Shown: positions 1-5,974, counted from the first letter of the stretch. The stretch: DNA of 6,570 nucleotides from an uncultured Ktedonobacteraceae bacterium (GCA_955652655.1 CATPCK010000289.1:1-6570), one strand, 5' to 3'. Made by a program: numbers and translations. Notes: generated from the letters alone by a model not told the origin.

Positions 1-262
1 AGGGAGCCAGTGGGATCACATCAAAGTCGATCAGGTGCACCTGCGCGAATGGCAACGTGGCGAGCGCCTCTTTGGCGGCCTCTATGCTCGCACTTTCGAA
101 CATCAATACGACTCTGCCTGGTTCGTTCGCACGGGTATAGAACTCGCGGCAGATGCCTTGCGCGTAGAGTTCCCACACCGCTTGAATTTCTGCGGCCGCG
201 TGTGAGAGCAGCTCTTCTCGTGAAACGCCTTCGATTGGTTTGGGCAATACTAAAATTTTCAT
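1..262 (-). CDS. Muconolactone-isomerase-like small protein (3' end beyond window)
   Basis: The reading frame is open from an ATG at 262-260 to the left edge, giving 87 codons that begin MKILVLPKPIEGVSREELL and end near LIDFDVIPLAP. A GGAGGT ribosome binding site (276-271) lies 8 nt upstream and fixes the start. The alternation of a short beta strand, a helix carrying 'EIQAVWELYAQGICREFY', a strand 'RVVLMFESAS', a helix 'EAAKEALATLPFA' and a final strand is typical of the ferredoxin-like dimeric alpha-beta barrel group that includes muconolactone delta-isomerase and YCII-type proteins. In that fold two subunits form a small pocket or barrel. Only a few residues should be missing, since such proteins are about 90-100 aa. 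I cannot assign a substrate: many family members are annotated as isomerases without biochemical proof. It is divergent from the peroxiredoxin-like gene at 491. Confidence 0.65.
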   Translation of the reverse strand, partial: MKILVLPKPIEGVSREELLSHAAAEIQAVWELYAQGICREFYTRANEPGRVVLMFESASIEAAKEALATLPFAQVHLIDFDVIPLAP

Positions 263-304
263 TGAACAGAACCTCCGATTTCTTGTTGATAGGAACGTTG
301 TCAT

Positions 305-329
305 GATCATCACATGAAAGATCATCACA
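305..329. repeat. Direct repeat GATCATCACA x2
   Basis: GATCATCACA occurs at 305-314 and again at 320-329, a 15-bp period. It lies between the start of the minus-strand small protein and the long palindrome, so it could be a regulator half-site pair or part of the minus-strand promoter region. No protein can be assigned to it. Confidence 0.4.
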
Positions 330-330
330 A

Positions 331-404
331 AGAAAGAGGGTCGAGGGGTCGTTTTTGTGACAGATATGCATTTGTCACAAAAGTAACCTCTCGACCCTCT
401 TTCT
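331..404. repeat. Long imperfect palindrome in a divergent intergenic region
   Basis: The outer arms AGAAAGAGGGTCGAGGGGT (331-349) and 386-404 pair at 18 of 19 positions. The inner arms TTTTGTGACA (353-362) and TGTCACAAAA (373-382) pair at 10 of 10 around a 10-nt loop (363-372) containing ATGCAT. Three nucleotides on each side (350-352 and 383-385) separate the two stems. As RNA this would be a hairpin of about 29 bp. It lies between two divergent genes, so it is not placed as an ordinary terminator. It could be a structured leader of the peroxiredoxin-like mRNA, an operator (inner stem), or a remnant of a miniature inverted-repeat element. Confidence 0.75.
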
Positions 405-490
405 GTGTACAGGCTACCGAAAGTACGTTTCGAGTGTGCGTTACACAATATTCAGGTGAGCAACTCTTCCATAGGGCAAGGAGAAAGATC

Positions 491-1186
491 ATGGCGACGA
501 ATATCCCAACGAACACCCCATTACAGCAACAGATTGATGAATTTATCGCTGAGGGGGCAAGCTGGTTACCCACAGGTCTGCTACAGGATTTGCTGAGTCC
601 TATCGGGCAACTCATCAACTCCGGCGCTGCCGAGAAGGCTCTCAAGGAGGGGACGCAGGCCCCGGATTTCACCCTGCCCGACGCACGCGGCAACGCGGTG
701 AGGCTCTCGCACCTGCTCGCGCAGGGGCCGGTCGTCATGACCTTCTATCGTGGCCAGTGGTGTCCGTACTGCCATCTGCAGCTGCGCGCCTATCAGCAAG
801 CCTTGCCGCACACGCAAGCGAGAGGAGCCTCCCTGGTGGCGGTTTCCCCGCAGACGCCGGACCACAGCAGAGCTTTGGCCGAGAAGCTGGAATTGACCTT
901 TGCGCTCTTGAGCGATAGGGGCAACCAGGTGGCGCGCCAGTTTGGACTCGCCTTTACCATTGATGAGGCGGTGCGCGGCGCGCACAAACAGGTGTGCGCG
1001 GATCTGCCCAAGTTCAACGGCACTGAGTCGTGGGACCTGCCGATGGCGGGGACCTTTCTGATCGATCAGGCGGGGACCGTTCGCCTGGCCTTTGTCCATC
1101 CTGACTTCACGCGCCGCCTTGACCCGTCAGTCGTCATCGCGCGGCTCAACGAACTTCAGAGCGAAAGGGGAGGGTCCACCGCATGA
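491..1186 (+). CDS. Peroxiredoxin-like protein, AhpC/TSA (thioredoxin-fold) superfamily
   Basis: This 231-aa protein has the thioredoxin-like fold of AhpC/TSA peroxiredoxins. After an amphipathic N-terminal helix (about residues 10-50) comes the opening strand 'GTQAPDFTLPDARGNAV' (54-70). Then 'GPVVMTFYRGQWCPYC' places the Cys-X-X-Cys pair CPYC at 91-94, followed by 'LVAVSPQTP' (115-123) and 'GTFLIDQAGTVRLAFVHPDF' near the C-terminus. A CPYC pair after FYRG-W is typical of the peroxiredoxin-like-2 type, which is thought to reduce peroxides or act as a thiol oxidoreductase. The exact substrate and reductant are unknown. The frame is open back to an ATG at 314, but the ATG at 491 is preferred: AAGGAG lies 8 nt upstream and the homologous fold begins after it. 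It is probably cytoplasmic, as no signal peptide is seen. The gene appears intact and ends 18 bp before the transposon target repeat. Confidence 0.85.
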   Translation: MATNIPTNTPLQQQIDEFIAEGASWLPTGLLQDLLSPIGQLINSGAAEKALKEGTQAPDFTLPDARGNAVRLSHLLAQGPVVMTFYRGQWCPYCHLQLRAYQQALPHTQARGASLVAVSPQTPDHSRALAEKLELTFALLSDRGNQVARQFGLAFTIDEAVRGAHKQVCADLPKFNGTESWDLPMAGTFLIDQAGTVRLAFVHPDFTRRLDPSVVIARLNELQSERGGSTA

Positions 1187-1203
1187 TCCTTTTTCACCGG
1201 GAT

Positions 1204-1208
1204 AACAC
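1204..1208. repeat. Left target-site duplication AACAC
   Basis: AACAC directly abuts the outer base of the left terminal inverted repeat. The same five bases directly abut the right terminal repeat at 5724-5728, in direct orientation, as expected for a 5-bp target duplication. Confidence 0.85.
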
Positions 1209-1248
1209 CAGGGTCTCACGCCACGGCACGTGCTTGCGCGTCTAGATT
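1209..1248 (+). repeat. Left terminal inverted repeat
   Basis: The outer 16 bp (CAGGGTCTCACGCCAC, 1209-1224) match the reverse complement of 5708-5723 perfectly. The inner 24 bp (1225-1248) match 5707-5684 at 13 positions, with conserved blocks TGCGC and TCTA. The inner block may be a second transposase contact. Confidence 0.88.
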
Positions 1249-2813
1249 GGGAAGGCTAACCCCTTGCACTTTGAATAGCAAGCACCTTCCATCCGGTAAG
1301 CAGGGCTGTTTTGGCAAACTCTTTGTTGCTGGTGTGATAGGCTTTCCACTGACGCTGCTCATACTCCTCGATCTCGGCATCGGCGGTCGCTTTTTCCTCC
1401 TTGATCGTTTTGCGCAGGAGCCAATCGTCCATGCCTTGTTGCTCCAATGTGATCTGATGGTTGACGAGGACGCGGGACAACTCTCTCGCTCGTTCTTTGG
1501 TGAGCTCGCATCGCTTGTTGTAGAGCGTACTTGCGTTGTGCATGCGCTTGCGGGCGCCCTCTGCCCAGCGTTGCACATTACCGAGTCGCTTTTGGAGCGC
1601 TTCTCGCTTTTTCGCGACCTCTGAGTTGATGACCGCCGTCTTGGCAAATCCGTGATTGACATCGATGCCAAGCGGAATGAGCCAGTCGCGAATGGCATTT
1701 TCTTGTGCAGGCCACCGTCTCGTGTATGTCTGGGCCAGTTCCACCGCGTCTGCCTCTGGTGCCGTGGTCACAATGGGGATCAGCTTCGGCACGGTCGGTG
1801 GGGCTGGCATGGGTGTTGCTTGCCAGCTTGCGTCTAGCCAATACTCATGGGTACCATCGGATTTCTCATCCCACCTGCGCGGTCCGTCCTCGTCCTCTGG
1901 TCGCTTTTCATCGGGGATCTGGCGGCACAGATCGCGGATCAGCGCGACGCGCAAGTCCAGTTCCTGTCCGGGATGCTCAGGCAATGGCAAACTGAAGCGA
2001 GCTAAAGCGACCTCGCGGGTCACCCTTCCTTGGCGATCAACCCGCAAAGGGACGAACTCGCTCACCTCGCGGAACGACTCCAACCCGCTGTACTGGTCGG
2101 TTCGCAACACGGTGACTACCGTGTGTCCTTCCTTTGCCAATACGGCCAGGAATTCTGCCGCCATGCCCTCCCGATCCACCACGACTAGCTCAACGCTGTG
2201 CAGACCAGCCGCCTGCTCGTAGCGCGATCATAGCTGGCAGTCCCACCGTCAAATGCAGATCCCCTCGATGCGTGGTCACGAGTAACGGATGACCTGCTTG
2301 ATCATGCAAGACGACTAACGCGGCAACCCAGAATCTTTTCAAGGCGACCCACCAGCCCACGAGGAATGAGGTGATCTGCGTAGACGGCTTTACGGTGTCC
2401 ATCGATGTAGAAGACAGGAACTGGGCTATCTGCCACATCCGGTTGTGGCTTCCAGAGCGAGGCAGTCCAGGTTGCGAGGGTCCGCGTGAGGGGCTCGTGT
2501 GCTTCCACCTGCGCCAATTCAGCCAGAAACCGTTCCGTATGGCGATAGCCGTGGGCGAGGCGACGACTAGTGAGTAAGGCGAGGGTTTGGCCGGTATAGC
2601 CACGCAGATCCCACGTGCGCCGCAGTCCCACGGCTTCAAGAAAGATAAGGGTCAGCAACTGGCAACGCACTGTCGATGGTTGAGCGCGAGCAAGACGCAA
2701 GGATGGATGAGGCGTAAGGAGGCTCAACGACAGCGCTGACTCTAGACGGGGAAGTAGCGCGGTTTGCTGAGCAGCAGCCAACAAGAGCAGGTTACCCGCC
2801 CCTTCCTGCCATT

Positions 2814-3224
2814 TCAGTTGCGAGGGAACGTCTTTCTGGCTTGCTGTTTTTTTTCCTGGAATCGGCTTTCGGAATGATTGCTGATGTCACGTGTGGCCCG
2901 CACGCGGTTGATCTGGCTGATACTTACACTCACGCCAAACTGTTCTTGGAGCAGCGTTTGGATTGCGGAGCTAGGGGTGCAGGAAGCACGTCGGCAGTAG
3001 TCTTCCAGAAAGGTTCGAGCTACTCCGCGTAGCTTCACGGGATGCCCATGCCGTCCGTCTTGCAAGGCCACCTCGCCTTGCTTTTGTGCCTGCTGGAGCA
3101 AACGATACGCTGTTGACCGACTGATCGGTATTCCTGCTGAGGCTTTCGCCATCTGCCAGGGCTGACCTGCGCGCATCTGCTCAATGAGACGGGCACGGGC
3201 CGAACGTGCCTGCTCTTTATCCAT
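2814..3224 (-). CDS. Transposase N-terminal HTH frame (orfA-like)
   Basis: This intact 136-aa frame begins MDKEQARSARARLIEQM. The segment 'MAKASAGIPISRSTAYRLLQ' is a helix-turn-helix, followed by 'DGRHGHPVKLR' and a second helical region with 'TLLQEQFGVSVSISQINRV', the arrangement of two helix-turn-helix or winged-helix units that bind transposon ends. It ends at TGA 2816-2814, about 31 nt after an A8 run that would shift ribosomes into the catalytic frame. The ATG lies inside the last codons of mfs (8-nt overlap, ATGGATAA), with GGGG 6 nt upstream as a modest ribosome binding site, so translation is probably coupled to mfs. On its own this product could be an end-binding repressor, as orfA products are in other insertion sequences; that role is an inference. 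Confidence 0.6.
   Translation of the reverse strand: MDKEQARSARARLIEQMRAGQPWQMAKASAGIPISRSTAYRLLQQAQKQGEVALQDGRHGHPVKLRGVARTFLEDYCRRASCTPSSAIQTLLQEQFGVSVSISQINRVRATRDISNHSESRFQEKKQQARKTFPRN
2847..2853 (-). other. Slippery heptamer A-AAA-AAA, candidate -1 frameshift site
   Basis: Eight A residues on the minus strand (2854-2847) place A-AAA-AAA in the phase X-XXY-YYZ relative to the HTH frame (codons GAA AAA AAA CAG). A -1 slip continues without a stop through 'TASQKDVPSQLKWQEGAG' into the catalytic frame. Transcriptional slippage on A8 could do the same. I did not find a convincing downstream pseudoknot. Confidence 0.55.
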
Positions 3225-4753
3225 CCTCTTCCCCACTTTCCCCGTTGACTGAAGCGGTGGTGTTGACTGCATGCCGCCGCAGCGGGTGTTTCTCGCGTAC
3301 AAACAGGGTCGCCAGCAAAGCGACCCCGACCATGATTGTTGTAATGACGAAGGCATCTTGCATGGCCAGAACCGATGCCTGCTGTTGAAGCAATCCGACT
3401 GAAGGCTTTTGGAGAGCGTGTTCGGCCAGCTGACGAGCATGATCGGCTGTACGGGACTGGACCACCGTAACTAGGACAGCAATTCCTAGTGAACTGGCTA
3501 CTGCTCCAACGACGTTGCTCAGGGCAGATGCCAGGGGCATCTGTCCCTCTCGTATCTTTGACAGGGCAATCACCTGGAGCGGTGATATGACCAGTCCCAT
3601 CGCTGTCCCACGGAACATCAACAAGACCTGGAGCCACCAAAACGGCGTAGAGAGCGTCAAAAACGAGAGCTGCCAGCTCGAGAAACCAAAGCACAACAAC
3701 CCCAGGATCGCGACCACTTTGCCGCCAATGCGGTCGACCAGAATACCACCAATGGCGAGAGTAACCATCATGATCAGCCCTTGCGGTAACAGGAGCAGTC
3801 CCGCCGAAAGCGCACTGAGCCCACGAAGATCTTGCAAGTAGACGGGGATGAGCAGCAAACCACCATATGTGGCAAAGTAGACCGGCATCGAGGCCGCCGT
3901 GGCTGAACTGAACGCAGCATTGGTAAAAAGGCGTACGTCGAGCAGCGGCTGTTTGCCCCGTCCTATGAGATGCATCTCAACAATTCCAAAGAGTGCGAGC
4001 AAGAGGAGGCCAAGGCCAAGCAAACCCAGAACGGAAAGATTGGTCCATCCATCCACACTGGCTTGCGAGAGGGCATACAAAACCATGACCAGCCCGGTTG
4101 CCACCAGGAGAAAGCCGGACAGGTCAAACAATGGCCGAGTTTGGGGTCGCTCCTCCCGTAAGGCGAAAAGGGGGCAGCAGGATGCCTGCAATCCCAAAAG
4201 GAACGTTGACAAAGAAGATGAGTCGCCAACCGGCTGCGCTTACCAGGTAGCCCCCCAGGGTCGGAGCAAGAACCGGGGCGAGCAGGACAGGCATCCCAAA
4301 AACGCCACTGGCCAGTCCTCGCTCTCCTTCTGGAAATTCGCGAAAGATCATCGCGAGAGACATGGGGATCAATCCAGCCTCGCTCAATCCCTGAACGAAA
4401 CGCAGCATGATGAGGACAGGCAGGTTCCAGGAGAGGCCGCACAGGATCGATGCGGTGGTAAACAGAGCAATACTCAAGAGATAAAAACGTTTGAGGCCAA
4501 GGGCATCAGCGAAGAAAGGTGTCGTAGGCACACCAATCCCCGTAGCCAGAAGGTAGCTGGTCGAGACCCATTGCACACTGTGCAGATCAGTACCAAAAGC
4601 GTACTGGATTTGGGGAATAGCAATGTTGATGATCGTTTTATCGACAGCACTCATGAGGGTACCAAAGATAGCCACAATCACAACGATCCATTTGTAGCTC
4701 AGCCTTTTGTTGCGTTTGAGTAGAGGCAGTGGTGGCGGTGATTGGTCTTGCAT
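3217..4753 (-). pseudogene. DHA2-type MFS multidrug efflux transporter, frameshifted
   Basis: With one base removed, the sequence encodes about 511 aa, the usual length of 14-helix drug:H+ antiporters (EmrB/QacA group). Visible signatures include 'SAVDKTIINIAIPQI' (D1-like motif in helix 1, Asp38), 'FADALGLKRFYLLSIALF' (motif A loop), 'LAPVLAPTLGGYL' (motif C-like, helix 5) and 'GWRLIFFVNVPFGIAGI' (helix 6). The ATG at 4753 follows AAAGGGA with 8-nt spacing and is preferred over an in-frame GTG at 4780. The N-terminal frame runs to a premature stop at 4126-4124. The C-terminal frame continues from 'LREERPQTRPLFDLSGF' to TAA 3219-3217. The shift fits one extra C in a C5 run (plus-strand G5, 4170-4174). 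As written, only six helices would be made, so the copy is non-functional unless the base call is wrong. The substrate is unknown. It lies 124 bp downstream of tetR on the same strand and overlaps the transposase start by 8 nt. Confidence 0.88.
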
Positions 4754-4803
4754 GTAGAAGATCCCTTTGCTTGAAACCACATAAGGACAACAGGATAATA
4801 GGA

Positions 4804-4822
4804 CATACGTATAGGCCGTATG
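4804..4822. promoter_or_regulatory. Short inverted repeat in the tetR-mfs gap
   Basis: CATACG (4804-4809) and CGTATG (4817-4822) form a 6-bp palindrome with a 7-nt centre, 51 bp upstream of the mfs start. It is unlike the two tetR operators. It could be a small operator or an mRNA hairpin. I see no convincing separate mfs promoter in this 124-bp gap. Confidence 0.3.
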
Positions 4823-4877
4823 CTTTTATGCTCATTCTTTCAGGCCAGAGGGCTTCTCAGGCTGTCTGGAACCTTTT

Positions 4878-5480
4878 CTAGACTTTGAGCAGACGCAGGA
4901 GCATCTCTGCATCTGGGAAATCCTCGCGTGCCCGGTCAGGATCAAAAGTAGCTTCAATGGCCAAGCCATGCAAACACGACTGGATGGCCATCGCCAAGCG
5001 GTCGGGATTCCCAGAAACCACCTGCCCTGCTTCCTGTCCCTCCACAATGAGTCGCCGCAGTTCTTTTTGAGCAGCTCGACTCAGTTGATACGCAAGTTGT
5101 CGGAGTTTCCAATGCTCCTGTTCGTTGGTCAGAACCTGGGTAATGAACAGCGTAATCTCCGGGTGTTTCCGCACCCAGGTCATGGTACGAGACAACCACC
5201 ATTGGAGACGCACCCACGGTGTGCCAGGCAGAGCGAGCGCCTCCTGAGTATGCTGGCTACTCTCCTGCATCATCCGTTCGATAAGTGCCATAAAAATGGC
5301 CTCTTTGTCGGGAAAGTAATGATACATCGACCCATAGCCCATCTCAGCCGCAGACGCGATATCCGCCATCTTGGTTGCAACCAAGCCTTTTTGAGCAAAG
5401 ATAGGCAAGGCAGCCGAGAGGATGCGCTCTTTCTGCTCTTCATGAAGACGTTGATTGGCTTGTGTAGAACGTGGTGACAT
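4878..5480 (-). CDS. TetR/AcrR-family transcriptional repressor
   Basis: This 200-aa protein is the normal size for the family. The N-terminal DNA-binding domain covers about residues 17-63: 'ERILSAALPIFAQKGLVAT' (helix 1), 'MADIASAAEMGYGSMYHYF' (helices 2-3, the helix-turn-helix) and 'PDKEAIFMALIERM' (start of helix 4), the classic TetR signature. The remainder is the helical ligand-binding and dimer domain. The frame is open farther upstream to 5600, but ATG 5480 is chosen because the domain begins just after it, AGGA lies 9 nt upstream, and the promoter and one operator lie between 5495 and 5557. It precedes an MFS efflux gene on the same strand, so the likely role is to repress itself and mfs until a transported compound binds. 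The ligand is unknown. It is the only intact gene inside the transposon. Confidence 0.92.
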   Translation of the reverse strand: MSPRSTQANQRLHEEQKERILSAALPIFAQKGLVATKMADIASAAEMGYGSMYHYFPDKEAIFMALIERMMQESSQHTQEALALPGTPWVRLQWWLSRTMTWVRKHPEITLFITQVLTNEQEHWKLRQLAYQLSRAAQKELRRLIVEGQEAGQVVSGNPDRLAMAIQSCLHGLAIEATFDPDRAREDFPDAEMLLRLLKV

Positions 5481-5494
5481 TAGCCTGTTTCCTA

Positions 5495-5513
5495 TTCGAT
5501 TGACATGTCGATC
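5495..5513. promoter_or_regulatory. Operator-like palindrome O1 (tetR leader)
   Basis: TTCGATTGACATGTCGAT (5495-5512) has a near-perfect dyad centred on ACATGT; GATTGACATGTCGATC is symmetric at 14 of 16 positions. It lies just downstream of the predicted tetR transcription start and 15 nt before the start codon, where a bound TetR dimer would block transcription. Confidence 0.7.
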
Positions 5514-5527
5514 TAAAACCCAAACAA

Positions 5528-5557
5528 AGTATACGAGGAAGGAGGCTCCCCTGTCAA
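5528..5557 (-). promoter_or_regulatory. Sigma70-type promoter of tetR (and mfs/tnp)
   Basis: On the minus strand a perfect -35 TTGACA (5557-5552) is followed after 18 nt by TATACT (5533-5528), 5 of 6 to TATAAT. Transcription should begin near 5521. It is flanked by O1 downstream and O2 upstream, and is the only strong promoter I see for the minus-strand genes of the transposon. Confidence 0.75.
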
Positions 5558-5575
5558 GGTGTTTTGAGGGGAATT

Positions 5576-5597
5576 TTCGATTGATATGTCGATTGAA
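5576..5597. promoter_or_regulatory. Operator-like palindrome O2 (upstream of tetR promoter)
   Basis: TTCGATTGATATGTCGAT (5576-5593) matches O1 at 17 of 18 positions. The wider 5576-5597 has outer TTC/GAA symmetry. It lies 18 bp upstream of the -35 box and 81 bp from O1, so two dimers could bracket the promoter. Confidence 0.68.
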
Positions 5598-5683
5598 CAA
5601 TGTTCCACTGAAAGGAATGCGATGGTTCTGTTATCTTCTTGGGAAGCTGGAGAACAGGAACAAAGGAGATGAGGGCAGTCCTA
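5598..5683. other. Non-coding stretch inside the right end of the transposon
   Basis: This lies between O2 and the right terminal repeat. No gene is supported. The only structure is a weak bulged stem (GTTCTGTT 5625-5632 with AACAGGAAC 5653-5661, enclosing CTTC/GAAG), which may be chance. Confidence 0.4.
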
Positions 5684-5723
5684 ATTATAGATGCGCAGGT
5701 AGTGAGAGTGGCGTGAGACCCTG
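5684..5723 (-). repeat. Right terminal inverted repeat
   Basis: On the minus strand this reads CAGGGTCTCACGCCAC (5723-5708), identical to the left end, then a degenerate 24-bp inner part sharing TGCGC and TCTA with 1236-1244. Its outer base abuts AACAC at 5724. Confidence 0.88.
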
Positions 5724-5728
5724 AACAC
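5724..5728. repeat. Right target-site duplication AACAC
   Basis: Direct copy of 1204-1208, touching the outer end of the right terminal repeat. Confidence 0.85.
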
Positions 5729-5753
5729 CTATCGTTGTTCTCAGCGGTAGCAA

Positions 5754-5877
5754 CCTCGGCAAACTCGTACTCAAAGACTCCGCGCAGCAGGAAGACGGCT
5801 CGCTCGAAAGGCTGGAGCTGCTCCAGCAGCATCAGGAACGCCAGCGCAGACAAAGCTGAATACCGCAGCCTCTCCAT
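5754..5877 (-). pseudogene. Remnant of an ECF sigma factor region 4 (SigJ-like)
   Basis: On the minus strand, 'ALSALAFLMLLEQLQPFERA' followed by 'VFLLRGVFEYEFAEVA' is characteristic of the start of sigma region 4.1 in SigJ/ECF41-type sigma factors, where the usual wording is 'LSMAFL-LLE-LSP-ERAVFLLREVFDY-YAEIA'. Only about 40 codons are recognisable. Region 2 is missing upstream. Downstream, the expected 'VGKSE-NCRQ' helix is replaced by unrelated residues before the frame enters the transposon end at 5723. The ATG at 5877 has no evident ribosome binding site. I read it as a decayed fragment, not a working gene. Because the similarity stops about 25 bp before the target repeat, the fragment was probably truncated before the transposon arrived. 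Confidence 0.65.
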
Positions 5878-5890
5878 AGAAAATATATTT

Positions 5891-5918
5891 TTGGTTCATA
5901 GAAATAGTAGAGTATACT
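5891..5918 (+). promoter_or_regulatory. Weak candidate second promoter in the AT-rich region
   Basis: TTGGTT (5891-5896), a 16-nt spacer and TATACT (5913-5918) lie in an AT-rich stretch upstream of the main propeller promoter. TATAAT also occurs at 5921-5926. The fit is weaker than at 5930-5958. Confidence 0.3.
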
Positions 5919-5929
5919 AATATAATTAC

Positions 5930-5958
5930 TTGACGGAGCAGCGGATACAACGTATACT
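5930..5958 (+). promoter_or_regulatory. Sigma70-type promoter of the propeller gene
   Basis: TTGACG (5930-5935), a 17-nt spacer and TATACT (5953-5958) give a near-consensus promoter with a predicted start near 5965, about 23 nt before the ATG. Confidence 0.72.
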
Positions 5959-5974
5959 TTGTGTGGTGAATTCC

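Larger units (their letters stand above)
1256..3224 (-). pseudogene. DDE transposase with HTH, broken by frameshifts
   Basis: Read from 3224 down to the TAG at 1258-1256, this is one coding sequence of about 655 codons spread over three frames. Part 1 (3224-2814) is a helix-turn-helix N-terminus. Part 2 (about 2847-2320) contains 'WQEGAGNLLLLAAAQQ' and 'PVFYIDGHRKAVY', whose Asp is the likely first catalytic residue. Part 3 (about 2320-2223) contains 'LVVLHDQAGHPLLVTTHRGD'. Part 4 (about 2225-1256) contains 'VVVDREGMAAEFLAVL' (likely second Asp) and 'RRWPAQENAIRDWLIPLG' (likely Glu), then a long Lys/Glu-rich, coiled-coil-like tail. The changes between parts 2 and 3 and between parts 3 and 4 each fit loss of two bases in a GCGCGC-like run (2319-2323 and 2222-2226). 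The change between parts 1 and 2 is at an A8 slippery run and may be programmed. The D-D-E assignment is by motif appearance, and the family is not named. No in-frame stops occur within the parts, so the damage is recent or an assembly error. Confidence 0.85.
1209..5723. mobile_element. Unit transposon with TetR/MFS cargo (4,515 bp)
   Basis: The ends carry 16-bp perfect inverted repeats, CAGGGTCTCACGCCAC at 1209-1224 and its reverse complement at 5708-5723. A further 13 of the next 24 positions match, including TGCGC and TCTA blocks. A 5-bp direct repeat AACAC abuts both ends exactly. Inside, on one strand, are tetR, mfs and a DDE-type transposase, with the transposase stop only 7 bp inside the extended left repeat. 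No copy of the 16-mer occurs between the transposase and mfs, so I see no smaller insertion sequence nested here; the cargo appears to belong to the element. The transposase and mfs frames are broken, so this copy may not be autonomous. The family is not identified. The ends do not look like a Tn3 type, although the 5-bp duplication length is shared. Confidence 0.88.

Noticed and set aside
353..382. A CRP/FNR-type site (TGTGA...TCACA) inside the palindrome
   Set aside because: The half-sites are separated by 14 bp rather than the 6 bp of a CRP site, so the spacing does not fit.
314..490. An N-terminal extension of the peroxiredoxin-like protein starting at ATG 314
   Set aside because: It would translate the palindrome, lacks family similarity and has no ribosome binding site; ATG 491 has AAGGAG.
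1187..1260. A terminator between the peroxiredoxin and transposase 3' ends
   Set aside because: No GC-rich stem followed by a T run was found; the only palindrome is GCACGTGC at 1226-1233.
1656..2222. Long plus-strand open frame across the transposase
   Set aside because: Its composition is Ser/Arg-rich with no recognisable domain, and the opposite strand carries clear transposase motifs.
3217..3250. An insertion-sequence boundary just upstream of the transposase start, using GGGAAG at 1249-1254 and GGGGAAG at 3234-3228 as end repeats
   Set aside because: The shared match is only 6-7 bp with no target duplication, whereas the 16-bp repeats with AACAC at 1209 and 5723 explain the element fully.
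4754..4780. GTG 4780 as the start of the MFS protein
   Set aside because: ATG 4753 has a better placed AAAGGGA site and leaves a normal short cytoplasmic N-terminus.
4843..4861. Terminator hairpin after tetR (GCC-A-GAG...CTC-A-GGC)
   Set aside because: The stem has an internal A-A mismatch and no following U run on either strand, and tetR-mfs read-through is expected.
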